A DNA stretch of 51,034 bases from an uncultured Clostridia bacterium (GTDB taxonomy: Bacteria > Bacillota > Clostridia > TANB77 > CAG-508), in the NCBI GenBank assembly GCA_947581895.1, contig CANPWE010000006.1:1-51034 (forward strand), in the 5' to 3' direction. Shown here piece after piece: positions 9,201-17,854 of the stretch. The translations under genes were made by a program, and so were the position numbers. Under the pieces are notes generated by a model. That model was not told the DNA's origin and ran no database searches. It saw only the letters and a list, made by a program, of their open reading frames with translations. Every line of letters starts with the position of its first letter. Within the stretch, counting starts at the first letter, position 1.

Positions 9201-9590
9201 ATGAATAATATAGATTTAATGAATTATTGGTTTGAAAGTAGTGATAGTGATTATGAAGTAATGAAAGTTCTATTTATAAACAAAAAGAATACATGGTGTT
9301 TATTTTTAGGACATCTAATAATAGAAAAATTATTAAAAGGATTATATGCTAGAAATAATCCAGAAAATCCAATAGCACCCAAAATTCATAATTTAATATT
9401 ACTTTCACAAAAAGCTAATTTAAAAGTTCCAAATGAGATAAGAGAAAAAATACAAGTTATAAATACATTTAATATAAGTGCTAGATATGATGATTATAAA
9501 AAAAGTTTTGCAGACAAATGCACAGATAATTACACTGCTGAACAAGTCAAAAATATTGAGGAGGTACAAAAATGGTTGAAAGAACAATAA
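9201..9590 (+). CDS. HEPN domain protein (HepT-like) of a HEPN/MNT module
   Basis: A 129 aa all-alpha protein with the features of the PF05168-type HEPN family: GHLIIEKLLKGLYA (about 34-47), an IHNL segment (about 58-61) and ARYDDY (about 93-98). I chose ATG 9201, which has AAAGGAAAG ahead of it; the TTG at 9183 is less likely. Partners of this kind are toxins (RNases) or substrate-binding helpers of an MNT nucleotidyltransferase. The classical RNase motif RX4-6H is not clear here; the nearest Arg before the IHNL histidine is about twelve residues upstream, so catalysis is uncertain. Its end overlaps the start of the MNT gene by 19 bases, implying translational coupling. Confidence 0.8.
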   Translation: MNNIDLMNYWFESSDSDYEVMKVLFINKKNTWCLFLGHLIIEKLLKGLYARNNPENPIAPKIHNLILLSQKANLKVPNEIREKIQVINTFNISARYDDYKKSFADKCTDNYTAEQVKNIEEVQKWLKEQ

Positions 9591-9892
9591 ATAAAGATAT
9601 TTTAAATAGTGTAAATGAATATATTGAAGAAATCAAAAAGCATTATAATGTTACTGCTATAATATTATTTGGTTCTTATGCAAAAGGAACAGAAAATGAA
9701 GATAGCGACATAGATATTGCAGTTGTTTCAGATGATTTTGATGATATTTATGATTGCATGGCTGTTTTAATGGGAATGACTTGGGATATAGATGCTAGAA
9801 TTGAGCCACATCCAATAAAGAAAAAAGACTATGATGAGGTTTCAGATTACTTTGTAAAAGAAATAATTGATACAGGAATAAAAGTGGCTTAA
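9572..9892 (+). CDS. mntA: MNT-type minimal nucleotidyltransferase (MntA-like antitoxin)
   Basis: A 106 aa protein with the polymerase-beta nucleotidyltransferase motif: GSYAKGTENEDSDID at about residues 31-45, which fits GSX10DXD exactly. In characterised HepT/MntA pairs this enzyme AMPylates a tyrosine of the HEPN partner and so neutralises it. The start at 9572 has a strong GAGGAGGT site that lies within the HEPN gene. recG follows 28 bp later, so the module may be co-transcribed with it. Function is inferred from motif and pairing. Confidence 0.85.
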   Translation: MVERTINKDILNSVNEYIEEIKKHYNVTAIILFGSYAKGTENEDSDIDIAVVSDDFDDIYDCMAVLMGMTWDIDARIEPHPIKKKDYDEVSDYFVKEIIDTGIKVA

Positions 9893-9920
9893 ATTAAAAA
9901 ACTTGAAAGGGGCGTACTTA

Positions 9921-11967
9921 ATGGATTTAAAAAATGATGTTAAATATGTAAAAGGAGTAGGTCCAAATCGTGTAGTTTTACTAAATAAATTAGGAATATA
10001 TACTCTACAAGACTTAATAACCTATTATCCTAGAGATTATGAAGATAGAAGTAAGCCTAAATTGATAAATGAATTAGTTGATGGGGAAGAAGCTTTAGTT
10101 AAAGGAATTGTGGCATCTAAGATATTAGAATTGAAAATTAGAAGAAATCTTGTTATATATAAATTAGTAATAAGAGATGAAACAGGACCATGTACTATTA
10201 CTTGGTATAATCAGCCATATTTAAAAAGAATGTTTGTTGTTGGAAATGAATACAGTTTTTATGGAAAAATATCAAAAAAAGGTAATAGAGTTGAAATGAA
10301 TTCTCCTGTTTATGATAGTGGGGAAAGTCAAAAAAATACAGGAAAAATAGTACCTATTTATCCTCTTACTTTTAAATTAACACAAAACACATTAAGACAA
10401 ATAATAGAAAATGGATTAAATGAAATAGAAGGTCAGTTAGAAGAAACTATTCCTGAATATTTAAGAAAAGAATATAGTTTACTAAATATAGATAATGCTA
10501 TTAGAAATATACATTTTCCACAAGAGTTTTCAGATTTTAAAAGAGCTAGGACAAGATTGGTTTTTGAAGAATTACTTGGAATGCAATTAGCACTTTTAAA
10601 GTTAAAAAATCAATATACTCGGAGAAAAAATTGGAATCAAATTTGATCAAAATATAAAAATGTCAGATGTAATAAATGATTTACCATTTAATTTAACAAA
10701 AGCACAATTAAGGGTTTTAGAAGAAATTGATAATAATATGGAAAGTCATAAAACTATGAATAGATTGCTTCAAGGAGATGTTGGTTCTGGTAAAACAATT
10801 GTATCTATTATAGCAGCATATAAGGCTGTAAAAAGTGGATATCAAGTTGCTATAATGGCACCTACTGCAATTTTGGCAAGCCAGCACTTAGAAAGTTTTA
10901 ACAATATATTGAGTAGATATAATATAAAATGTGAATTATTAACAAGTGGTATTAGTAAAAAGAATAAAGAAGAAATTTTGGAAAAATTGCAATCTGGTGA
11001 AATTGATATTTTAATTGGTACACATGCGATTTTAGAAGATAATGTAATTTTCAAAAATTTGGGGCTAGTTGTAACAGATGAACAACATAGATTTGGTGTA
11101 AGACAAAGAAGTAAAATTGCAGCTAAGGGAAATAATCCAGATATATTAGTAATGACAGCTACACCAATTCCAAGAACTTTGGCTTTGATATTATATGGAG
11201 ATTTAGATATATCAATTATAGATGAATTACCACCAAATAGAAAAAAAATAGAAACATATGCTGTACAAGAATCTATGACTGAACGTGTAAATAATTTTGT
11301 AAAAAAACTTGTTTTAGAAGGAAGACAGGCATATATAGTTTGTCCTTTGGTAGAGGAAAATGAAGAAATAGATGCAAATTCTGTTATAGAATTGGCAGAA
11401 AATTATAAAAATAATGTTTTTAAAGAATTTAGGGTTGAATATATACATGGTAAAATGAGGCCAAAAGAAAAAGATGAGATAATGCAGAAATTTAAAGATG
11501 GAGAAATTGATATATTGATTTCAACTACTGTTATAGAAGTAGGAGTAAATGTGCCTAATGCAAGTATTATGGTGGTAGAAAATTCTGAAAGATTTGGTTT
11601 GGCACAATTACATCAATTACGTGGAAGAGTGGGAAGAGGAGATTATCAATCATATTGTATTTTGAAATATAATGGTGGTTCAGATGTAGTAAGACAAAGA
11701 ATGAAAATAATGCAAGATACAAATAATGGATTTATAATTGCAGAAAAAGATTTAGAATTGCGTGGTAGTGGGGAATTTTTTGGGACTAAACAACATGGTA
11801 TTCCAGAATTTAAAATTGCAAATTTATTTCAGGATATGCAGATTTTGCAAATGGTTCAGGCTTTGGCTGTAAAAATTATTGATGAAGATCCACAATTGGT
11901 TCAGGAAAAAAATGTGGAGTTGAAGAAAATAGTTGATGGAAAGTTTGGAAATAGAATAGAAATTTAA
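9921..11967 (+). CDS. recG: ATP-dependent DNA helicase RecG, +1 frameshift at CGG
   Basis: RecG remodels stalled forks and Holliday junctions. With one +1 shift the product is 681 aa, the usual length of RecG. The first 233 codons carry the N-terminal wedge/OB region (VKGVGPNRV, YYPRDYEDRS). The unshifted frame would stop at TGA 10644-10646. At ACT CGG A (10617-10623), skipping C10620 gives TGEKIGIKFDQNIKMSD and runs into the helicase part: Walker A GDVGSGKT (about 285-292), DEQHRFG, TATPIPRT, STTVIEVGVNVPNA and HQLRGRVGRG, all intact. ATG 9921 has GAAAGGGG upstream; an in-frame TTG at 9903 is possible. All catalytic motifs remain undamaged, arguing against a decaying pseudogene. An internal restart at ATG 10660 has no good ribosome binding site. 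Confidence 0.9.
10617..10623 (+). other. +1 frameshift site ACT CGG A (recG)
   Basis: The in-frame CGG is at 10620-10622. Skipping C10620 joins the N-terminal frame to the helicase frame with no residue gap and gives a protein of normal RecG length. Confidence 0.85.
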
Positions 11968-11989
11968 ATTTTGTGTTGGTGTTGAATAG

Positions 11990-12027
11990 TTTTGCAATAA
12001 GCCGTCAAATTCAATAGTTATGTAAAA
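11990..12027 (+). repeat. Dispersed intergenic repeat, copy A (direct)
   Basis: This 38 bp element (starts TTTTGCAATAAGCC, ends AGTTATGTAAAA) recurs at 50958-50995 with one mismatch. Its first 25 bp recur inverted at 12657-12681. Its second half also occurs, inverted, near the left end of the window. Confidence 0.85.
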
Positions 12028-12045
12028 ATTCATTACAAATCATAT

Positions 12046-12073
12046 TTGACAAATTTCGAAATTGTAGTATAAT
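12046..12073 (+). promoter_or_regulatory. Promoter of small membrane protein gene
   Basis: TTGACA at 12046-12051, 16 bp spacer, TATAAT at 12068-12073. A second TATAAT-like sequence follows at 12081-12086. The small gene starts 34 bp after the -10 box. Confidence 0.75.
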
Positions 12074-12106
12074 ATAATAGTATAATGGTTGTGAAGGAGG
12101 ATAGTT

Positions 12107-12280
12107 ATGGTAGCTAAAATTTGGAAAAAGTTATTAATGTTAATATTAATTATAGCATGTACTTTTAATGTAATAACAAAATTGGTAAATAATTTATCAT
12201 TAGACAGTAAATTACTATCATCAGCACAATATATTCAAAGAGAACAAGATGAAGAAAAATTTAATGATATGATAAAATAG
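12107..12280 (+). CDS. Small single-pass membrane protein (57 aa), unknown
   Basis: ATG 12107 follows a strong GAAGGAGGA site and a consensus promoter. The 57 aa product has a basic start (MVAKIWKK), one hydrophobic segment at about residues 9-27, then a polar acidic tail ending EEKFNDMIK. I do not recognise a family. A cysteine at residue 18 (IIACTFN) sits within the hydrophobic run and does not make a clear lipobox. It lies with rpmE between inverted copies of a dispersed repeat. Confidence 0.65.
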   Translation: MVAKIWKKLLMLILIIACTFNVITKLVNNLSLDSKLLSSAQYIQREQDEEKFNDMIK

Positions 12281-12338
12281 TTTATATTATTTAATCTAAT
12301 AAATTTATGAAATAACTAATTAAAATACAAAAAAACTA

Positions 12339-12367
12339 TTGAAAAACAATTTAATTTATGATAATAT
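12339..12367 (+). promoter_or_regulatory. Probable rpmE promoter
   Basis: TTGAAA at 12339-12344, 17 bp spacer, TAATAT at 12362-12367. The -35 context AAAAACTATTGAAA is shared word for word with the rpiA promoter at 36323-36336. Confidence 0.55.
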
Positions 12368-12409
12368 AATAAACAGTGATTTTATTTTAATAAGAGAGGT
12401 GAAAACAAA

Positions 12410-12610
12410 ATGAAAGAAGGATTACATCCAAATTACGTAGAAGCAACAATAACATGTGCTTGTGGTAATGTTATAAAAACAAATTCAACAAAATCTGATA
12501 TGAAAGTTGATGTATGCTCAAAATGTCATCCATTTTGGACAGGTAACTTAAAAAGAGAAACAACAGGTGGTAGAGCAGACAGATTCAAGAAAAAATTCGG
12601 AATTGCATAA
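12410..12610 (+). CDS. rpmE: 50S ribosomal protein L31
   Basis: A 66 aa ribosomal large-subunit protein. It has the zinc-binding type of L31: MKEGLHPNY at the start, CAC (about 17-19) and [10 protein letters not shown] (about 36-45), then the conserved basic C-terminal half. The site GAGAGGTG precedes ATG 12410. It is monocistronic between its own promoter and a clear terminator. The zinc form is usually replaced by a Cys-free paralogue under zinc shortage; none is seen here. Confidence 0.97.
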   Translation: MKEGLHPNYVEATITCACGNVIKTNSTKSDMKVDVCSKCHPFWTGNLKRETTGGRADRFKKKFGIA

Positions 12611-12620
12611 TTCAAGAAAG

Positions 12621-12643
12621 ATAGTCCCCAGGACTATTTTTTT
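12621..12643 (+). terminator. rpmE terminator
   Basis: ATAGTCC (12621-12627), 3-base loop, GGACTAT (12631-12637), followed by a T run to 12643. Classic intrinsic terminator 11 bp after rpmE. Confidence 0.9.
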
Positions 12644-12656
12644 AAGTTATAGGAGT

Positions 12657-12681
12657 TTGAATTTGACGGCTTATTGCAAAA
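12657..12681 (-). repeat. Dispersed intergenic repeat, copy B (inverted)
   Basis: A perfect 25 bp inverse copy of 11990-12014. Copies A and B bracket a 640 bp block holding the small membrane protein gene and rpmE. Confidence 0.85.
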
Positions 12682-12779
12682 GTATTAAACACTAAGAAAA
12701 ATATACATTTTACTTGAAAAAAACCTCGAAATATAGTAGAATAAAAAAAATTTAAATAAAAAAGTAAGGTGGATTTATT

Positions 12780-14183
12780 GTGAATTTAAAAATAGATACA
12801 GAACTAGATTATATAGTAAAAATAAAAAAAATAAATGAAGGCAAAAATTTAAAATACTTCATATTAACAATGGGATGTCAATTAAACGAAAATGACTCTG
12901 AAAAAATATCTGGAATGATTGAAAATATGGGATATACAAAAACAGAAAATCTAGAAGAAGCAGATTTAGTCGTATTTAACACTTGTTGTGTAAGAGAAAA
13001 TGCTGAAGATAGATTATTTGGAAAATTAGGAGAAGTAAAAAAAATCAAAGAAAAAAGAGGAACAATAATTGCAATTGGTGGATGTATGATGCAAGAAAAA
13101 CATATTGTAGAAAAACTTAAACAAAGTTATCCTTTTTTTGATATAATCTTTGGAACACATACATTACACAAATTCCCAGAAGACTTATATACTAAAATTA
13201 TTGATAATAAAAGAATTGAAGATATTTTAGATATAGATGGAGAAATTATAGAAGGATTACCAATTACAAGAAATGATAATATAAAAGCATCTGTTACAAT
13301 AATGAATGGATGTAATAATTTTTGTACATATTGTATAGTTCCATATGTGCGTGGTAGAGAAAGAAGTAGGAATCCAAAGGATGTTATAAATGAAATAAAA
13401 GAATTAGCAAAACAAGGGTATAAAGAAATTACTTTATTAGGACAAAATGTTAATTCATATTTAAGAAGTGGTAATACTGATTTTGATAGTAATATAAAGA
13501 GTTTTTCAGAGCTTTTAAGAGAGGTAAATAAAATTAATGGAATAGAAAGAATTAGATTTATTTCACCACATCCAAAAGATTTCACAGATGATGTTATAGA
13601 AGCAATTCGTGATTGTGATAAAGTATGCAAAATTATTCATCTACCATTACAATCAGGAAGTACACAAATCTTGAAATCAATGAATAGAAAATATACAAAA
13701 GAACAATATTTAAATCTTGTAGAAAAAATGAGAAAAATGATTCCTGAAATTAGTTTTTCAACAGATATAATAGTAGGTTTTCCAGGGGAAACAGAGGAAG
13801 ATTTTGAAGATACATTAGATGTAGTTAGAAAAGTTAATTTTGAACAAGTATATATGTTTATATATTCAAGAAGAGTAGGAACTCCAGGTGATAAAATGGA
13901 AAATCAGGTTCCAGAAGAAATTAAACATGAAAGATTTGATAGATTAAAACAATTAGTAGAAAGTCAAATTTCAGAAAATAATCAAAAATATATTGGAACA
14001 ATTCAAAAGGTTTTAGTTGAAGGAATTAGCAAAACAAATAATGAATTATTAACAGGAAGAACAGATAGTAATAAAGTTGTTAATTTCTTTGGAAGTGAAG
14101 AGTTAATTGGTAATGTTGTAGAATTGAAAATTACCTCTGAACATATGTGGTACTTAAAAGGTGAACTTTTTGATAAATGTTAA
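12780..14183 (+). CDS. miaB: tRNA-2-methylthio-N6-dimethylallyladenosine synthase MiaB
   Basis: A radical SAM methylthiotransferase acting on i6A37 of tRNAs reading UNN codons. The product is 467 aa from a GTG start with AAGGTGG upstream. The N-terminal UPF0004 domain has the first cluster cysteines (Cys33 in GCQLN, Cys69 in NTCCVRENAE, Cys102 in GGCMMQ). The radical SAM motif is CNNFCTYC (Cys178, 182, 185), followed by VRGRERSR. A C-terminal TRAM-like segment is present. NTC.VRENAE and the overall length point to MiaB rather than MtaB or RimO. mutS follows about 100 bp downstream, the usual neighbour in Clostridia. Confidence 0.93.
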   Translation: MNLKIDTELDYIVKIKKINEGKNLKYFILTMGCQLNENDSEKISGMIENMGYTKTENLEEADLVVFNTCCVRENAEDRLFGKLGEVKKIKEKRGTIIAIGGCMMQEKHIVEKLKQSYPFFDIIFGTHTLHKFPEDLYTKIIDNKRIEDILDIDGEIIEGLPITRNDNIKASVTIMNGCNNFCTYCIVPYVRGRERSRNPKDVINEIKELAKQGYKEITLLGQNVNSYLRSGNTDFDSNIKSFSELLREVNKINGIERIRFISPHPKDFTDDVIEAIRDCDKVCKIIHLPLQSGSTQILKSMNRKYTKEQYLNLVEKMRKMIPEISFSTDIIVGFPGETEEDFEDTLDVVRKVNFEQVYMFIYSRRVGTPGDKMENQVPEEIKHERFDRLKQLVESQISENNQKYIGTIQKVLVEGISKTNNELLTGRTDSNKVVNFFGSEELIGNVVELKITSEHMWYLKGELFDKC

Positions 14184-14226
14184 ATTTTAAGATAGGAATA
14201 AAAAATTTATTAAAATTAATGGAGTA

Positions 14227-14259
14227 TTTTAGGATATAAATTTTTTATATATCCTAAAA
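14227..14259. other. 12 bp hairpin between miaB and mutS
   Basis: TTTTAGGATATA (14227-14238) and TATATCCTAAAA (14248-14259) form a perfect stem with a 9-base loop. No T run follows, so it is not a standard terminator. It sits just ahead of the mutS ribosome binding site and may affect mRNA processing or mutS expression. Confidence 0.7.
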
Positions 14260-14285
14260 AGTTTGAATAGGAGGTAACATAAAAA

Positions 14286-16985
14286 ATGGCAGAGTTTTCA
14301 CCAATGATGCAGCATTATTTGAAGACAAAGGAGGAGTATAGTGATTGCATTTTATTTTATAGATTAGGTGATTTTTATGAGATGTTTTTTGATGATGCAA
14401 TAACTGTATCTAGAGAATTAGAGATTACTTTAACAGGAAAAGAATGTGGCCAGCCTGAAAGGGCTCCTATGGCTGGTGTTCCTTTTCATTCTGCTGATGC
14501 ATATATTTCTAGGCTTATTTCCAAAGGATATAAGGTAGCTATTTGTGAGCAAATGGAAGATCCTAAAGAAGCAAAGGGAATGGTAAAAAGAGAGGTTATT
14601 AGAGTTGTAACTCCAGGAACATTAATTGAATCTAATTTATTAGAGGAAAAAAAGAATAATTATATAATGAGTATTTATAAAACAGGAATATATTATGGTT
14701 TAGGTATTTGTGATGTTTCAACTGGTGATTTTTATTCTACTCAAATTTGTGAAAATAATAATTTTTCTAAATTATTAGATGAAATTTCAAGATATACACC
14801 TTCAGAAATTATTGTTAATAAAATGATGTTTGAAACAAAATCAGAAATTTCTAAAATAAAAGATAGATTTAAAGTATATATTTCATTGGAAAAAGAAGAA
14901 AATTTTATTAATGAAACAGATATATTATTAAATATGTATAATGTTATAAATGAAAACCAAGATATTACTCAAAAAAATAATATAACTTCTGATGATAATA
15001 TTATAGATACACAAAAAATAATAAAAAACAATAGGATTTCAACTAAGGAACAAATACAAGAAATTGATAGCAAAAATTTAATGGTTCCAGCAATAAATGC
15101 ATTATTAACATATCTAACAGAAACACAAAAAACAAATTTAGATCATATAAATACAATAAAAATTTATAATATTACACAATATATGGCACTTGATATAAAT
15201 GCAAGAAGAAATTTAGAATTAACAGAAAAAATGCGTGATAAATCTAAAAAAGGAACTCTTTTGTGGGTATTAGATAAAACTTCAACTTCAATGGGTGGAA
15301 GACTTTTAAGAAGATGGATTAATGATCCTTTAATTAATGTTAATGAAATAAATAAAAGATTAGATTCAGTTAAAGAATTAAAAAATAGTATTATATTAAA
15401 AGGAGATATAATAGAAAGTTTAAAAAAAGTTTATGATATAGAAAGATTAGCAGGAAAAATTGCATATGGGAATGCAAATGGTAGAGATTTAATATCACTT
15501 AAAAATTCTGTTAAACAATTACCTGAAATAAAACAAATTTTATCAAAAACAGAATCAGGGTTATTAAAGGATTTGTATGAAGAATTGGATATATTAGATG
15601 ATATATATGATTTAATAGATAAATCAATTGTTGAAGAACCTCCTATAAGTGTAAAAGAGGGAGGGATTATTAAATTAGGATATGACCCAGAAATTGATAA
15701 TTTAAAAAAGGCAACAACTGAAGGTAAAACATGGATAGTTCAGTTAGAAGCTAAAGAAAGAGAATCTACAGGAATTAAAGGATTGAAAGTTGGTTTTAAC
15801 AAGGTTTTTGGATATTTTATAGAGGTTACAAAATCAAATTTAAGTATGGTTCCAGATAGATATATTAGGAAGCAAACATTAACAAATGCTGAAAGATATG
15901 TAACAGAAGAACTTAAAAATTTAGAAAACCAAATTCTAGGAGCTGAAGAAAAAGTAGTTAATCTTGAATATAATGCTTTTACAGATATTAGAGATAAAAT
16001 AGAACAACAGGTTCAAAGAATTCAGAAAACATCTAATATTGTTGCAACTTTAGATGTTTTAACATCATTTGCAACAATTGCAGAAGATATGAATTATGTA
16101 AAACCAGAGGTAAATAATGAAGGAATAATTGAAATAAAAGATGGACGTCATCCTGTTATAGAAAAAATGTCACAATCAGGAGAGTTTGTTCCAAATGATA
16201 CTTATTTAGATAAATCAGATAATAGATTAGCAATTATTACTGGTCCTAATATGGCTGGTAAATCTACATATATGAGACAAGTAGCCTTAATTACACTTAT
16301 GGCTCAAATAGGAAGTTATGTACCAGCAAGTTATGCAAAAATAGGTGTAGTAGATAAGATTTTTACAAGAGTTGGGGCATCAGATGATTTAAGTATGGGA
16401 CAAAGTACATTTATGGTAGAAATGATGGAGGTTGCTACTATTTTAAAAGAAGCAACTTCAAATAGTTTAGTTATTTTAGATGAAATAGGAAGAGGAACAT
16501 CAACATATGATGGATTATCTATTGCATGGGCTGTTGCTGAACATATTGCAGATAAGAACTTATGTGGGGCTAAAACATTATTTGCTACACATTATCATGA
16601 ATTAACTGAGTTAGAAGAAAAAATTGAAGGAGTTAAAAATTATTCAATAGCAGTTAAAGAAAAGGGAGAAGATATTATATTTTTAAGAAAGATTATAAAA
16701 GGTGGAACAGATGAAAGTTATGGTGTTCATGTTGCACGTTTAGCTGGAATTCCACAAAATGTTACTAAAAAAGCTAATGAAATTTTAAAATCTTTAGAAA
16801 AAAGAAATATTTTGAATAATAAAATAATAGAAAAAGAAAATAAAAAAGTTGTTGCAGGACAAGTTGATATGTTTAATTTTAAACTTGCAGAAGTTGCAAG
16901 TGAATTTGATAAAATTGATATAAATCAATTAACACCTATAGATGCACTTAATACTATAGTTAAAATGAAAGAAAAATTAAGTTAA
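14286..16985 (+). CDS. mutS: DNA mismatch repair protein MutS
   Basis: An 899 aa mismatch-recognition ATPase. The mismatch-binding Phe-X-Glu is in GDFYEMFFDDA (residues 28-38). Connector, lever and clamp domains follow, then Walker A GPNMAGKSTYMRQ (about 653-665), the ABC-like STFMVEM segment, the DEIGRGTSTYDG Walker B region and ATHYHEL. The C-terminal tail includes QVDMF. It is somewhat longer than the roughly 855 aa of well-known MutS1 proteins, partly from an Asn/Ile-rich insertion at about 218-258. The site AGGAGGT precedes ATG 14286. mutL, the common partner, does not follow; a convergent unrelated gene does. Confidence 0.97.
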   Translation: MAEFSPMMQHYLKTKEEYSDCILFYRLGDFYEMFFDDAITVSRELEITLTGKECGQPERAPMAGVPFHSADAYISRLISKGYKVAICEQMEDPKEAKGMVKREVIRVVTPGTLIESNLLEEKKNNYIMSIYKTGIYYGLGICDVSTGDFYSTQICENNNFSKLLDEISRYTPSEIIVNKMMFETKSEISKIKDRFKVYISLEKEENFINETDILLNMYNVINENQDITQKNNITSDDNIIDTQKIIKNNRISTKEQIQEIDSKNLMVPAINALLTYLTETQKTNLDHINTIKIYNITQYMALDINARRNLELTEKMRDKSKKGTLLWVLDKTSTSMGGRLLRRWINDPLINVNEINKRLDSVKELKNSIILKGDIIESLKKVYDIERLAGKIAYGNANGRDLISLKNSVKQLPEIKQILSKTESGLLKDLYEELDILDDIYDLIDKSIVEEPPISVKEGGIIKLGYDPEIDNLKKATTEGKTWIVQLEAKERESTGIKGLKVGFNKVFGYFIEVTKSNLSMVPDRYIRKQTLTNAERYVTEELKNLENQILGAEEKVVNLEYNAFTDIRDKIEQQVQRIQKTSNIVATLDVLTSFATIAEDMNYVKPEVNNEGIIEIKDGRHPVIEKMSQSGEFVPNDTYLDKSDNRLAIITGPNMAGKSTYMRQVALITLMAQIGSYVPASYAKIGVVDKIFTRVGASDDLSMGQSTFMVEMMEVATILKEATSNSLVILDEIGRGTSTYDGLSIAWAVAEHIADKNLCGAKTLFATHYHELTELEEKIEGVKNYSIAVKEKGEDIIFLRKIIKGGTDESYGVHVARLAGIPQNVTKKANEILKSLEKRNILNNKIIEKENKKVVAGQVDMFNFKLAEVASEFDKIDINQLTPIDALNTIVKMKEKLS

Positions 16986-16998
16986 AAATTAAAAAAAT

Positions 16999-17024
16999 AA
17001 AAGGGCTTTTAAACAGCCCTTTTT
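16999..17024. terminator. Bidirectional terminator between mutS and the convergent gene
   Basis: AAAAGGGCT (16999-17007) pairs with AGCCCTTTT (17015-17023/4) around a 7-base loop, with T runs on one strand and A runs on the other. It can end mutS transcripts and the convergent - strand transcript. Confidence 0.85.
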
Positions 17025-17029
17025 ACTTT

Positions 17030-17701
17030 TTAATCTAAATACTCTTTAGCATCTTTTGGTGAAAGATTTGGCATAAGTCCCCATTTTCCATCAATTTTGT
17101 ATACATACATTGTGTAAGTATCTGTATCATTGTCTTCTTCACCTTTTATAGTTTCTTGAACTTTTACTTTGTATCCAGCAGATACTTTTACTTCTTCTTC
17201 ATAATATTCTTTAATGTATTTTTGAACTTTTTGTAAATCATCTTTTTTTATTTTATCTTTGCTTGTTATTTTATAAGATATTTTAGCATTATCACCATAT
17301 TTGTCTTTAATATCATCTAACAAATCATCCATATGTTCTTCATCATAAAAATCTTCCATTTTATCAGCATAAAAATCAGGGTATGAACTTAAATATACTT
17401 TAGGATCAGCTTTTTGCATACCTTTATAATAGTCTTTAAATGGTTTTTTCCATCCACTTCCTAAAATTGAAATAACAACACCTACAATTACTGCTATAAC
17501 AGCAACCACGCCAGCAATTATTGCAATATTTTTAGTATTACCAGACTTCGCAGCAGTAGTAGTAGTATTGTATGTTGAATCAGAAGTTGGTTCATTTATA
17601 ATTGTATCTGTAGATCCTGCACTAGTACTTGTACCACAATTTGGGCATACTGTTTGATTATCATCCATTTCTGCACCACAATTTTCACAAAATTTACTCA
17701 T
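17030..17701 (-). CDS. Zinc-ribbon membrane protein with C-terminal domain shared with the neighbouring lipoprotein
   Basis: A 223 aa protein on the - strand. The N terminus is a double-CxxC zinc ribbon (KFCENCGAEMDDNQTVCPNCG, Cys5, Cys8, Cys19, Cys22 by my count). A Ser/Thr linker and one membrane segment (about 56-76) follow, then an acidic/lysine-rich extracytoplasmic domain of about 145 aa. The last 80 residues (YKITSKDKIKKDDLQ..., TYTMYVYKIDGKWG) are clearly related to the divergently transcribed lipoprotein. A strong AAAGGAGG site precedes the start. Function is unknown; the zinc ribbon probably stays inside the cell while the shared domain is outside. Confidence 0.8.
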   Translation of the reverse strand: MSKFCENCGAEMDDNQTVCPNCGTSTSAGSTDTIINEPTSDSTYNTTTTAAKSGNTKNIAIIAGVVAVIAVIVGVVISILGSGWKKPFKDYYKGMQKADPKVYLSSYPDFYADKMEDFYDEEHMDDLLDDIKDKYGDNAKISYKITSKDKIKKDDLQKVQKYIKEYYEEEVKVSAGYKVKVQETIKGEEDNDTDTYTMYVYKIDGKWGLMPNLSPKDAKEYLD

Positions 17702-17797
17702 AAAAAATCCTCCTTTTTTTTATTTACATATATATATAATAATATAAGTAAATTTTGTTGTCAATAATTCTAGAATAAATTTGTCGATTTTTTGTAG

Positions 17798-17826
17798 TTG
17801 ACATTTAATAAAAATAGATATAAGAT
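17798..17826 (+). promoter_or_regulatory. Promoter of the lipoprotein gene
   Basis: TTGACA at 17798-17803, 17 bp spacer, TAAGAT at 17821-17826 (TATAAG three bases earlier is also possible). It lies 28 bp before the lipoprotein start. Confidence 0.6.
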
Positions 17827-17854
17827 AAAGAAAAAAGAAAGGAATGAATTACAT

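Noticed and set aside
9921..11967. recG as two separate genes or a pseudogene
   Set aside because: The two frames join at CGG with no residue gap and give a normal-length RecG with all motifs; the second part lacks its own ribosome binding site.
14227..14259. Terminator between miaB and mutS
   Set aside because: The stem is perfect but no T run follows on the + strand.
17798..17854. Upstream TTG start for the lipoprotein
   Set aside because: That TTG is part of the TTGACA promoter box and would put 19 polar residues before a clean lipoprotein signal.
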